A stretch of 47,273 nt of DNA from UBA8517 sp964606975 (GTDB lineage: Bacteria > Patescibacteriota > Microgenomatia > UBA8517): assembly GCA_964606975.1 (NCBI GenBank), contig CAZSGY010000026.1:1-47273 (forward strand). The letters run 5' to 3'. Every line of letters starts with the position of its first letter. The stretch's first letter is position 1. Below are positions 8,394 through 15,823 of this stretch, one piece after another. The notes beneath the pieces are model-generated. The model did no database searches. It was not told the origin of the DNA and was given only the letters and a program-made list of their open reading frames with translations. A program made the position numbers and the translations under genes.

Positions 8394-9250
8394 TGCAGGT
8401 TTTGCATGGTTTTTCTTCTACCTCAAGAAATAAGCTGCCGGAAAAAGGGATAACGCCCCCTGAAGTTTTTTCGGTTTATTACCATAATATTTTTGAATAC
8501 CCTCTTACTTTCTCGGAAGTTATAAAATGGCAGCCTAAAAACCCTCCGAAAATCAGGACCAGTATCCAATGTAAAAATGGCTACTATTTTGTTCAAGGCA
8601 GAGAGGGATTAATTTATAAGCGCGAAATTAAAAAAAGACATTCCCAAAAGAAAATTAAGATTGCGGGTCATGCCGCCAAAATAATGTCCATAATCCCTTT
8701 TATAAAAATGGTGGGCATTAGCGGATCGGTAGCTATGAATAATGCCAAAAAAGATAGCGACATAGACCTGATCATTATTACCAAAAAAGGCCGACTTTGG
8801 ACCAGTAGAATCATTGTTTATTTATTACTTAACTTTTTAAGATTGCCGTTAAGGGTTCCTCAAAGTCGGGAGCAGAGAGACAGACTCTGCTTAAACATTT
8901 GGCTGGATGAAGACAATCTTAAATGGAACCCGAAACAGAGAAACTTTTATACGGCTCATGAGATATTGCAGGTAATACCGCTTGTAAACAAGGACAAAAC
9001 TTACGAAAAGTGGCTGAAAGAAAATAGGTGGGTTTTAAACTTTTGGCCAAATGTGGTAGACGTAGACTCAATTAAGTATGATAGTAATGAATATACGAAA
9101 CCGATGAACACAAACCCGATTGAAACGCTTGCCTATAAAGTCCAAGTTAAATATATGAAAGCTAAAATTAGCAGAGAAGTAATTAAACCAGGCAAGGCAA
9201 TTTTCCATCCTCAGAACCTCAGCAAAACAATTGTTGAAAAATACACTTGA
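8393..9250 (+). CDS. Nucleotidyltransferase-fold protein
   Basis: 285 aa. Residues about 105-127 show GISGSVAMNNAKKDSDIDLI, the G-S-x(n)-D-x-D signature of the Pol-beta-like nucleotidyltransferase superfamily (MNT/kanamycin nucleotidyltransferase type). The N-terminal ~90 residues (SVYYHNIFEYPLTFSEVIKW onward) look like a small helical or winged-helix domain. The C-terminal half has no recognised motif. The substrate is unknown: such proteins modify nucleic acids, proteins or small molecules. Its ATG overlaps the stop of the solute-binding protein gene, so translation is probably coupled. The stop codon overlaps the -35 of the groES promoter. Confidence 0.65.
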   Translation: MQVLHGFSSTSRNKLPEKGITPPEVFSVYYHNIFEYPLTFSEVIKWQPKNPPKIRTSIQCKNGYYFVQGREGLIYKREIKKRHSQKKIKIAGHAAKIMSIIPFIKMVGISGSVAMNNAKKDSDIDLIIITKKGRLWTSRIIVYLLLNFLRLPLRVPQSREQRDRLCLNIWLDEDNLKWNPKQRNFYTAHEILQVIPLVNKDKTYEKWLKENRWVLNFWPNVVDVDSIKYDSNEYTKPMNTNPIETLAYKVQVKYMKAKISREVIKPGKAIFHPQNLSKTIVEKYT

Positions 9251-9275
9251 CAGCTTACTAACTAATCCCTAAAAT
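9247..9275 (+). promoter_or_regulatory. Consensus housekeeping promoter of groES-groEL
   Basis: TTGACA at 9247-9252, a 17 nt spacer, then TAAAAT at 9270-9275. The -35 overlaps the stop codon of the upstream gene. The expected start of transcription (about 9282) lies inside the CIRCE element, leaving a leader of about 27 nt. Confidence 0.85.
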
Positions 9276-9300
9276 AGCACTCATTGGGTTCGAATGCTAA
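9274..9300 (+). promoter_or_regulatory. CIRCE operator (HrcA-binding site) of groES-groEL
   Basis: ATAGCACTC, nine bases, GAATGCTAA. The CIRCE consensus is TTAGCACTC-N9-GAGTGCTAA, so each arm has one mismatch. It overlaps the -10 and the expected transcription start, as expected for repression by HrcA, whose gene is at 44162. Confidence 0.92.
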
Positions 9301-9308
9301 TTTGAAAA

Positions 9309-9602
9309 ATGAGTAAATTAAATTTAAAACCAACACCAGGATATATTTTGATTGAGCCTTTAGACGCTGAAACAAAAACTGCATCGGGCATTTATCTTCC
9401 TGAAGATTCTTCTGAAAAACCTCAAAAAGGAAAAGTTATAATTTTTGGAGAACCGATTTTCGATGACGGTCACCAAATTAAATCCCCGACAAAAGTTGGA
9501 GATATTGTATTTTACAAAAAATGGGGAGGAAACGAAGTTAAGATCGAGGGTAAAGATTACTTATTTGTAAAATTTGAGGATATTTTGGCCATTGAAGGTT
9601 AA
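9309..9602 (+). CDS. groES: Co-chaperonin GroES
   Basis: 97 aa, normal length for the family. It starts with KLNLKPTPGYILIEPLDAETKTASGIYLP, the first strand and mobile loop region of GroES, and continues with the KVGDIVFYKKWGGNEVKI segment and the closing strand. It forms the heptameric lid of GroEL in the cytoplasm. No Shine-Dalgarno sequence precedes the ATG; the leader is A/T-rich. It is controlled by the TTGACA/TAAAAT promoter and CIRCE immediately upstream and is followed by groEL after 24 nt. Confidence 0.95.
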   Translation: MSKLNLKPTPGYILIEPLDAETKTASGIYLPEDSSEKPQKGKVIIFGEPIFDDGHQIKSPTKVGDIVFYKKWGGNEVKIEGKDYLFVKFEDILAIEG

Positions 9603-9626
9603 TATATTTACGCCCTAAACAAACTT

Positions 9627-11255
9627 ATGTCAAAACAATTAAAATTTGCAGAAGAAGCCAGAGAGTCTTTATTAAAAGGAATCGACACTGTAGCCAAGGC
9701 AGTAGTGACCACTCTTGGCCCAAAAGGCAGAAATATAGCTATTGATAAAAAATGGGGCGCTCCCAATATAGTTCACGATGGTGTGACTGTCGCCAAGGAA
9801 ATCAGTCTTCCTGATCCATTTGAAAATATGGGTGCCCAGCTTGTTAAGGAAGCGGCCAGCAAAACTAATGATAATGCAGGAGACGGAACAACCACCTCAA
9901 CACTACTCGCTCAAGTTATGACCCAGAAGGGTATGGAGAAAATCAATGCCGGTGCAAACCCCATGATCGTTAAAAAAGGTATTGAAAAAGCGGTTGAGGC
10001 AGCTACTGCCGGTCTAAAGAAAATGGCAAAACCGATCAAGGGTAAAGAGGAAATCGCGCAGGTGGCAACTATTTCTGCGGGGGATGAGGTAATCGGCGCA
10101 AAAATCGCAGAAGCTTTAGACAAAGTCGGACGGGATGGGGTTGTAACGGTCGAAGAAGGAAAAGGTCTGACAATAGATATTGAATATAAAGAGGGAATGG
10201 AATTCGATCGTGGATACGCTTCTGCATATTTTGTCACCAACCCTGACAAAATGGAAGCGGAAATAGAAGAGCCTTATATACTTTTGACGGATAAAAAAGT
10301 GTCCTCTATCCAAGAGATCCTTCCTTTTTTGGAGAAATTTGTAAAAGTTTCCAAAAACCTTGTAATTATTGCTGATGAGATTGAGGCCGAAGCTCTTACA
10401 ACTTTAGTTGTTAACAAATTGAGAGGGGCATTCAATGTTTTAGCAATAAAAGCGCCGGGATTCGGCGACAGAAGAAAAGAGATGCTTGAGGATGTTGCAG
10501 TGCTGACCGGCGGAACACTGATTTCAGCCGATACGGGACGAACATTTGAATCTATTGATATCGCAGATCTCGGCCGCGCCGATAAAGTCTGGGCGGATAA
10601 GGATAATGCCAGGATTATTGGAGGCAAAGGAGAAAAAGAGACAATCAATGCTAGAATCGCTTCGATTAAAAAACAGATAAGTGCTACGGATAGTGAATTT
10701 GATAAAGAAAAATTTGAAGAGCGTCTCGCCAAACTTTCCGGCGGTGTGGCTCAGATAAACGTGGGAGCTGCGACCGAAGTCGAGCTTAACGACAAGAAAG
10801 AACGGGTTAAGGATGCAGTTGGTGCCACAAAAGCGGCCATTGAGGAAGGAATCGTTCCTGGTGGAGAAACTGCTTTTTTGAGAGTCAGTTCAGCAGTCAA
10901 AAATGTAAAAGTTGAAAAAGGCGATGAGCAAATCGGAGTGGACATTGTAAAAGAAGCACTCGAAGAACCCATTAAATGGCTGGCTAAAAATGCAGGGGAA
11001 GACGGAGAAGAAGTTTTGAAGAAAATCTTGGCTAAAAATGAACCTGATTACGGTTTTAATGCTTTAACCGGTGAGTTTGGCTCGATGACTAAGATGGGTG
11101 TTATTGATCCGGTAAAAGTAACCAGAAGTGCACTTCAAAATGCAGCCAGCGTGGCGATGATGGTTCTGACTACGGAGGGGCTGATAACGGATATTCCTGA
11201 AGAGAAAAAAGAGCCCATGGTACCAACCGGAGGTATGGGCGGCATGGACTACTAA
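9627..11255 (+). CDS. groEL: Chaperonin GroEL
   Basis: 542 aa, typical length. Conserved features include LGPKGRNIAIDKKWGAP near the N-terminus, the nucleotide-binding NDNAGDGTTTSTLLAQ segment near residues 80-95, the apical domain, ATKAAIEEGIVPGG near 400, and a short Gly/Met tail GGMGGMDY. It folds proteins in an ATP-driven double ring capped by GroES. There is no Shine-Dalgarno sequence before its ATG; it is co-transcribed with groES under CIRCE control. Long antisense open frames in this gene reflect its codon composition, not genes. Confidence 0.97.
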   Translation: MSKQLKFAEEARESLLKGIDTVAKAVVTTLGPKGRNIAIDKKWGAPNIVHDGVTVAKEISLPDPFENMGAQLVKEAASKTNDNAGDGTTTSTLLAQVMTQKGMEKINAGANPMIVKKGIEKAVEAATAGLKKMAKPIKGKEEIAQVATISAGDEVIGAKIAEALDKVGRDGVVTVEEGKGLTIDIEYKEGMEFDRGYASAYFVTNPDKMEAEIEEPYILLTDKKVSSIQEILPFLEKFVKVSKNLVIIADEIEAEALTTLVVNKLRGAFNVLAIKAPGFGDRRKEMLEDVAVLTGGTLISADTGRTFESIDIADLGRADKVWADKDNARIIGGKGEKETINARIASIKKQISATDSEFDKEKFEERLAKLSGGVAQINVGAATEVELNDKKERVKDAVGATKAAIEEGIVPGGETAFLRVSSAVKNVKVEKGDEQIGVDIVKEALEEPIKWLAKNAGEDGEEVLKKILAKNEPDYGFNALTGEFGSMTKMGVIDPVKVTRSALQNAASVAMMVLTTEGLITDIPEEKKEPMVPTGGMGGMDY

Positions 11256-11267
11256 TAAAATGATTCT

Positions 11268-11864
11268 GTGTGGAACAAGGCAGAAAAGTTTTTATCCAAA
11301 GACAAATATATAGCCGTTCTTATTCAAAAATGGGGCAGCTGCACAATTAAAAAAAGCCTGACATCAAAATATTTTGAAGATCTTCTTGAGTCGATAGTAA
11401 ACCAGCAGCTTTCAGGCAGAGCCGCGTCAACTATTTTTGGAAGAGTGAAGGATTTGTGTGACGGGGACATTAATCCGGATATCATTTTAAAGTTGAGCGA
11501 AGAAAAGTTAAGAAAGGCCGGCCTCTCATTTGCAAAAATCAGATACATCAAAGATTTGGCAGGTAGAACCAAAAGCGGGGAGTTGGATTTGAGAAAACTG
11601 GATAGGTTAAATGATGAAGAAGTAATAGAAAAACTTGTCGTGGTAAAAGGGATTGGCCGATGGACGGCCGAGATGTTTCTGATGTTTTCATTAGCCAGAC
11701 CCGATGTTTTTCCTATCGATGATTTGGGGATTAGAAAAGGCTTCGAGAAAGTTACCGGTAAAAAATTTGATAGAGTAAAATCAGCCAGATTCGCTTTAAA
11801 GTCTTGGGCACCTTTTAGAACAGTCGCAAGCTGGTACCTGTGGAGATCGCTGGAAAATAGGTAG
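11268..11864 (+). CDS. DNA-3-methyladenine glycosylase II-like (AlkA, HhH-GPD)
   Basis: 198 aa. The helix-hairpin-helix and catalytic loop are clear: VVVKGIGRWTAEMFLMFSL followed by PDVFPIDDLGIRKGF, where the second Asp of the IDD segment is the likely catalytic residue. SIVNQQLSGRAA near residue 45 is typical of AlkA/MAG-type enzymes. It would remove alkylated bases in base excision repair. The start is GTG at 11268, 12 nt after the groEL stop; the ATG at 11260 is out of frame. It may be read from the groE promoter. The protein is shorter than E. coli AlkA (282 aa) because the N-terminal TBP-like domain is absent. Confidence 0.85.
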   Translation: MWNKAEKFLSKDKYIAVLIQKWGSCTIKKSLTSKYFEDLLESIVNQQLSGRAASTIFGRVKDLCDGDINPDIILKLSEEKLRKAGLSFAKIRYIKDLAGRTKSGELDLRKLDRLNDEEVIEKLVVVKGIGRWTAEMFLMFSLARPDVFPIDDLGIRKGFEKVTGKKFDRVKSARFALKSWAPFRTVASWYLWRSLENR

Positions 11865-11879
11865 GTCGGCTATTTTGTT

Positions 11880-11900
11880 GTAAATACTAAGGATATTTAC
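11880..11900. terminator. A/T-rich inverted repeat between convergent genes
   Basis: GTAAATA at 11880-11886 and TATTTAC at 11894-11900 form a perfect 7 bp inverted repeat with a 7 nt loop. It overlaps the stop codon of the M23 gene and lies 15 nt after the glycosylase stop. It could act as a weak two-way terminator, but the stem is A/T-rich and no T-run follows. Confidence 0.3.
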
Positions 11901-12580
11901 TTAGACAAAACGGTCAATGGATTTAAAGAAACCCCGTTCTGATGGACTTCAAGATGAAGGTGGACTCCGGAAGCTCTTCCGGTGGCGCCCATCTTACCGA
12001 TTTCTGTATTTGTGTCAACGCTTTGTCCAGTTTTGACATTGATTTTAGACAAATGAGCATAATATGAATCTATGCCACTTTTGTGCTCGAGAATTACAAG
12101 GTTTCCATATCCGGATCTGTCCCAACCGGCATAGGCAACAACGCCAGACATGATTGGTCTAATTGAGGTTCCCAAGCCTCCACCTAAATCTAAACCTTTG
12201 TGGAAAATATAGTAGTCTTGATTAATTTTGATCTTAGCAACCGGGTAGATCATGCTTTTTTCAGTCATAAGATTTGTTTGGGATTCAATGACCACGTTTT
12301 CTGCACCTTGGGCTTGCACATTAGTTGTTTGAGGAATGAAAGCTGCTGAGGTAGAAATAGCAACAAAACTCACAGCAAACACCTTGCCGATGTTTCTGTG
12401 ATCTGCAAGATATCTGGCCAACCTTCCGGCAAAAGTTCCTTTTCTGTATTTCTTTCTGACAACAGAGGGTTTGGGAATAATTGGCTCCTCGGACAAAGCC
12501 AGCAAGGGCTTACGCCTCTTAACCAGCTTTACGTCGAGTTGAAGACGATACTTAGGCAGTTCGATTCTAATTTTTCTCAT
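11897..12580 (-). CDS. M23 family zinc metallopeptidase (LytM-like), membrane-anchored
   Basis: 227 aa. A long basic N-terminal region (about 65 residues) precedes a hydrophobic segment at about 65-85 ending near VQAQ, which is either a signal anchor or a late signal peptide. The C-terminal peptidase domain has all expected metal and catalytic residues: H127 and D131 in HKGLD, H176 in AHLS, and H207/H209 in HLHLEV. It should cut peptidoglycan cross-bridges outside the membrane. This is one of the few starts here with a plausible Shine-Dalgarno sequence (AAAGGTG, 4 nt before ATG). It lies downstream of tRNA-Cys and its terminator, and so probably has its own promoter; TAGATT 11 nt before the ATG is a weak -10 candidate. 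Confidence 0.88.
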   Translation of the reverse strand: MRKIRIELPKYRLQLDVKLVKRRKPLLALSEEPIIPKPSVVRKKYRKGTFAGRLARYLADHRNIGKVFAVSFVAISTSAAFIPQTTNVQAQGAENVVIESQTNLMTEKSMIYPVAKIKINQDYYIFHKGLDLGGGLGTSIRPIMSGVVAYAGWDRSGYGNLVILEHKSGIDSYYAHLSKINVKTGQSVDTNTEIGKMGATGRASGVHLHLEVHQNGVSLNPLTVLSK

Positions 12581-12598
12581 ATTGCACCTTTAATCTAG

Positions 12599-12659
12599 GT
12601 GCCACAGATTGAGCCCGAAGGCTCTATTGGACCATACCAACGGGACAGAAGGCAGGCAC
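12599..12659 (-). other. Possible structured element upstream of the M23 gene
   Basis: Read on the minus strand, GAGCC-TTCG-GGCTC (12611-12624) is a 5 bp hairpin with the very stable cUUCGg tetraloop. An outer 5 bp stem pairs GGCAC (12655-12659, plus strand) with GTGCC (12599-12603). No T-run follows, so it is not a standard terminator. I do not match it to a known riboswitch. It could also be the remains of a longer RNA structure between the tRNA terminator and the peptidase. Confidence 0.3.
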
Positions 12660-12682
12660 AAAAAATCCCGCTTTTGCGCGGG
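12659..12682 (-). terminator. Rho-independent terminator downstream of tRNA-Cys
   Basis: On the minus strand CCCGC, a 6 nt loop and GCGGG are followed by ATTTTTT. The stem lies at 12667-12671 and 12678-12682 and the T-run at 12660-12666. It sits about 65 nt after the tRNA 3' end, the position expected for ending the tRNA transcript. Confidence 0.75.
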
Positions 12683-12748
12683 AGATGCGATTGTATACTA
12701 TGAAAAGCCAATAAGTCAAGTTTTGGCAAGGGACCTGAAAGAAACGAG

Positions 12749-12820
12749 AGGCCACGACCAGAATCGAACTGGTGCATAGCTGTTTTGCAGACAGCCGTGT
12801 TTCCTCTTCACCACGTGGCC
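12749..12820 (-). tRNA. tRNA-Cys (GCA)
   Basis: A full cloverleaf can be folded on the minus strand: acceptor GGCCACG/CGTGGCC, a D arm closed by GTG/CAC, anticodon stem GCTGT/ACAGC with loop CTGCAAA giving anticodon GCA, a 5 nt variable region, and T arm ACCAG-TTCGATT-CTGGT. The discriminator base is U, the identity element of tRNA-Cys. CCA is not encoded (TCTC follows) and must be added after transcription. A TATAAT ends 1 nt before the mature 5' end, and TAAAAT lies 11 nt upstream; the latter is the more likely -10. Confidence 0.93.
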
Positions 12821-12834
12821 AATTATATGGTATT

Positions 12835-12923
12835 TTACCATGAGGCATGGCAAATGCCGAATGGCAGCTTTGTCTTACCATGAAGCCGGTTCTGTGCCGA
12901 ATGGTAGGTTGAGACTGCCATGT
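12835..12923. repeat. 40-bp-period tandem repeat with hairpin units
   Basis: Two 33 nt units begin exactly 40 nt apart (12835-12867 and 12875-12907). Both read TTACCATGA, 11 variable bases, TGCCGAATGG(C/T)AG. A degenerate third start, CTGCCATGT, lies in phase at 12915. Each unit can fold: in unit 1 CCAT-GA-GGCA pairs with TGCC-GA-ATGG around a 7 nt loop, with facing GA dinucleotides; unit 2 keeps the outer stem and the GA. It fills the space between the divergent tRNA-Cys and the PEGA-protein gene. Apart from this repeat, the tRNA, the terminator and the leader hairpin, the 12581-12939 gap holds nothing I recognise. Confidence 0.75.
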
Positions 12924-12925
12924 GT

Positions 12926-12931
12926 TACACT
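12926..12931 (+). promoter_or_regulatory. Extended -10 box of the PEGA-protein gene, leaderless
   Basis: TGTTACACT gives an extended -10 (TG, one base, TACACT). The hexamer ends 8 nt before the ATG at 12940, so the mRNA would begin at or just before the start codon. Confidence 0.45.
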
Positions 12932-12939
12932 CGATCACA

Positions 12940-13791
12940 ATGAAAGCTTTTAAAGTAATTTTAATAACCACTTTGTGTTTGCTGCTCCTGGGGGCCACTG
13001 GTTTATATTTGGCCGGAAGGCTTAGCCCAAAGCCGGGAGGTGTCAGGATTGAAACCACACCGGAATCATCGGTCTTTATCAATGGTGTTTTGGTAGGTGA
13101 AACTCCCTACAGAGGTTCTTACAAGGCCGGGACAGTTGTCTTAAAATTGGTCCCTAAGGGAACTGTTGAAGAGATGATCCCCTTTGAAACGACACTGACG
13201 CTGGCGTCGGGGATAGAAACCGTCGTTGGTAGAAATTTTGCTGCAACCGAAGACGCCTCATCCGGATATGTAATTACATTTGAGAAGACAAAAAACCAGA
13301 CGGCCAGTTTAATAGTTTTCTCCCAACCAACAAACGCACAAGTATTAGTGGACGGGGTCTCGCGCGGTTTTTCGCCATACGACGTCTCTTCAATTTCGCC
13401 TGCAAACCATGCAATTACGGTAAAATCGCCGGGATATAAAGATTTTTCTATGACAATAAAGACCTTGGTTGGTTACAGACTTAACTTTTATGCCAAACTC
13501 GCTTCGGGCTCTGGGGTACCCGAAAAAAAACAGGAAGAGGGATTAACGACAGTTAAGAAAGTAACGGTCTTAGATACTCCCACAGGATATCTAAGAGTAC
13601 GCTCCCAGCCCGGTTCGGGTGGAGACGAAATCGCCCAGGTCAGGCCGGGGGATAGTTTTCTTTTTTTAGACACAGATATTGCCAGCGGATGGATAGAAAT
13701 TCAGTATGAGGCTTCAAAAGCCGGCTTGCCTGCCGGTATAACAGGCTGGATCTCCGGCGAATATGCAACAATCAGTGCCGAGAAAAAATAA
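12940..13791 (+). CDS. PEGA-domain and SH3-like domain surface protein
   Basis: 283 aa. A signal anchor or signal peptide (about residues 5-27, very hydrophobic) is followed by two PEGA repeats: GGVRIETTPESSVFINGVLVG (about residues 31-51) and SLIVFSQPTNAQVLVDGV (about 122-139). The last ~75 residues form a bacterial SH3-type domain (YLRVRSQPGSGGDEIAQVRPG onward, with GWISGEYA near the end). Such proteins sit outside the membrane and bind wall or surface-layer components; no enzyme motif is present. The ATG at 12940 is preferred to a GTG six codons upstream because it puts the hydrophobic segment at the N-terminus and matches the -10 spacing. Confidence 0.82.
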   Translation: MKAFKVILITTLCLLLLGATGLYLAGRLSPKPGGVRIETTPESSVFINGVLVGETPYRGSYKAGTVVLKLVPKGTVEEMIPFETTLTLASGIETVVGRNFAATEDASSGYVITFEKTKNQTASLIVFSQPTNAQVLVDGVSRGFSPYDVSSISPANHAITVKSPGYKDFSMTIKTLVGYRLNFYAKLASGSGVPEKKQEEGLTTVKKVTVLDTPTGYLRVRSQPGSGGDEIAQVRPGDSFLFLDTDIASGWIEIQYEASKAGLPAGITGWISGEYATISAEKK

Positions 13792-13802
13792 TGGTTAGAC
13801 CC

Positions 13803-14780
13803 TCACTGAGTAACCGAAATGCCACTGTACAAAACCCAGTATACTAAGATCACCCAAAGAAAAACCGCCGCGATAAGGGCCTTGTCAGTAAGTAGCAATT
13901 TTTCCGGTGTCTCACTTTTCCCTTGGAAGATTAGTGATTCGTAACGCATAATGCCGAAAATGGTTACGGGGATAGTAAACATCAAAAGTTTTCCAATGGC
14001 GGTAGTATTAGACAACTCGGCCAATATCAGCCAAAACGGAGTAGATGTCCTCGGGCTTTCAAAAAAAGTAAAAAGAGACCAGGACATCCAGGAGGCGTTT
14101 CCAAACATGGTCACATAGGAGTTAAGAAGGTCTTTTTTGTAAAATAGTAAACTTTTTCTTGTCAAAATGTCCGAACTTTGCACTAAATTTAGCTCCGCCC
14201 TTCTTTTGCCCGAAGCTAGAAAAAGAGCTACTGAAACTACACAAAGGAGAAACCAAACTGATAGATGCGCATTAATAACGAAAGCTCCTGCGTATACCCT
14301 TAAAACAAATCCTGTTGCGATTATGATAATGTCCAGAATGGCAACGTTCTTGAGTATAAGGCTATAGAGAATCTGTATTAGCAAATAGGCGATTAATATG
14401 GTCATAAAGATTGAATCCAGATTTCCGAGCAGGGCAACAAAGATGGAGGATATTACTAAAATTAGAACCTCGAATATGGCCAGGCTAATAGGTAAAGAAC
14501 CTGAAGCAATGGGACGGTGCTTTTTGATTGGGTGCAGACGGTCTGAATTGCGATCAAGAATATCATTTATGATATAAGTGGCCGAAGTCATAAAACAAAA
14601 GGAAATAAAAGCCCAAACGGTTTTAGTTAGATAAATTTTATCGAAAAGATAACCGGACAAGAATATGGCAGCAAACAAGGAAACATTTTTGGTCCAATGA
14701 ACTGGTCTGGCGACTTTAATTGCTGCAAAGATTAACGAGATTATTGAACCTTTTTCTTCTTGGGTTTTTGTGTTAACCAT
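13803..14780 (-). CDS. UbiA prenyltransferase family, decaprenyl-phosphate phosphoribosyltransferase-like
   Basis: 325 aa, about eight or nine transmembrane segments. The UbiA Asp motif NDILDRNSD is at residues 72-80, followed by HPIKKHRPIASG, which is the form seen in DPPR synthases (Rv3806c type) rather than in quinone or heme prenyltransferases. That enzyme transfers phosphoribose from PRPP to a polyprenyl phosphate, the first step to the arabinose donor of cell-wall glycans. The start overlaps the end of the WecA/TagO-like gene by 40 nt, so the two are almost surely co-translated. The DprE1/DprE2 epimerase genes that complete the known pathway are not in the window. Confidence 0.82.
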   Translation of the reverse strand: MVNTKTQEEKGSIISLIFAAIKVARPVHWTKNVSLFAAIFLSGYLFDKIYLTKTVWAFISFCFMTSATYIINDILDRNSDRLHPIKKHRPIASGSLPISLAIFEVLILVISSIFVALLGNLDSIFMTILIAYLLIQILYSLILKNVAILDIIIIATGFVLRVYAGAFVINAHLSVWFLLCVVSVALFLASGKRRAELNLVQSSDILTRKSLLFYKKDLLNSYVTMFGNASWMSWSLFTFFESPRTSTPFWLILAELSNTTAIGKLLMFTIPVTIFGIMRYESLIFQGKSETPEKLLLTDKALIAAVFLWVILVYWVLYSGISVTQ

Positions 14781-15820
14781 AAGATTAAGCCACCCAAAAG
14801 CATGGCTACTCCCACCATTGTATAGATCTTATTGGTGGTATTCAAATTAAGCGCCAAAATGCCCAAAATGGCTGTTATGGTCCAATAAAAAATTGCGACT
14901 TGAGTCTTGCTTAATCCGGCATCTAAAAGCCTGTGATGCAAGTGTCCGCGGTCGCCCCAGACGGGGGACTGGTGATTAATTAACCTTCTGATAATTGTGT
15001 AGCCGGTATCGATAAGAGGGATTCCCAAAACAACAATCAATGTGCCGACTTTTGTGGTTGAAAGTATTGAAAGAACCGCCAAAAGGTAACCGGCTAAAGT
15101 GCTGCCTCCATACCCTGGCATAATTTTTTGTGGAAATATATGCCAGGGCAAGAACCCAAAATAGGCCCCGGCCGTTATTGCAGCGAGAATAATTACCGGC
15201 CATTCGGTAATATCTGCAGAAAATTTTAAAGACAAAAAGGCGATGGTTAAGGCCGAGATGACCACCACGCCGCTTAACTGGCCGTCAACTCCTTTTGCAC
15301 CCATATTCACAATATTCATCAGAAAGGCGATCCACAGGATGGCAAGAATGTCTGAAACTATCCAGATGCTGTGCATTTCGCCAAATAAACTAAAATTTAT
15401 CTGAGGCTGGCTAAGATTAATTATTCCACCAAAAGGGTTGGTAATGAAAGCGATGCCTATACCTGCAACTATCGGGGCGGCTGCCGCGAGCAAACCAATG
15501 ATCAATCTCAAATATGGGTTCAAGTTATATTTATCATCCAATACCCCCATGATTACCAGAATGGTGGCTCCGATTAATATACCAACGAGTTGTTTATCTA
15601 TTGGTAAAAAAATTAAGCTGGAGATTAAAAGAGCGATAAAAATGGGAATACCTCCACCTCTCGGTGTAGGATATGTGTGGATAACTTTTGGGTGCTTATT
15701 TTTGGCCGGATCGTCGATAATCCCAATTTTTGCAGCGTACTTTATAACCAGGGGAGTTACCAAAAAGGCCACTCCTGCAGAAACAAGCCAAGGGAGTAAA
15801 AATAAATTTCGAATTTCCAT
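14741..15820 (-). CDS. Polyprenyl-phosphate sugar-1-phosphate transferase (WecA/TagO/MraY family)
   Basis: 359 aa with about ten membrane segments. Family motifs: PRGGGIPI (53-60), the Asp pair in GVLDDKYNL (95-96), and the cytoplasmic His motif GHLHHRLL (292-299). It would load a sugar-1-phosphate, commonly GlcNAc-1-P, onto undecaprenyl phosphate to begin a surface polymer. The HLHHR motif and lack of MraY signatures favour the WecA/TagO branch. The usual NxxNxxDGxDGLA segment reads NIVNMGAKGVDGQLSG (169-184): the first Asp is replaced by Lys and one residue is added. The gene is between a small membrane protein (3 nt gap) and the UbiA-family gene. Confidence 0.88.
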   Translation of the reverse strand: MEIRNLFLLPWLVSAGVAFLVTPLVIKYAAKIGIIDDPAKNKHPKVIHTYPTPRGGGIPIFIALLISSLIFLPIDKQLVGILIGATILVIMGVLDDKYNLNPYLRLIIGLLAAAAPIVAGIGIAFITNPFGGIINLSQPQINFSLFGEMHSIWIVSDILAILWIAFLMNIVNMGAKGVDGQLSGVVVISALTIAFLSLKFSADITEWPVIILAAITAGAYFGFLPWHIFPQKIMPGYGGSTLAGYLLAVLSILSTTKVGTLIVVLGIPLIDTGYTIIRRLINHQSPVWGDRGHLHHRLLDAGLSKTQVAIFYWTITAILGILALNLNTTNKIYTMVGVAMLLGGLILWLTQKPKKKKVQ

Positions 15821-15823
15821 ATC

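Noticed and set aside
9911..10972. Several long leftward open frames across groEL
   Set aside because: They are antisense to a clear groEL gene, rich in Ser/Pro/Ala, and have no family features; they result from codon bias on the coding strand.
12821..12827. TATAAT directly before tRNA-Cys as its -10
   Set aside because: It ends 1 nt before the mature tRNA, which would start transcription inside the tRNA; the TAAAAT further upstream is more plausible.
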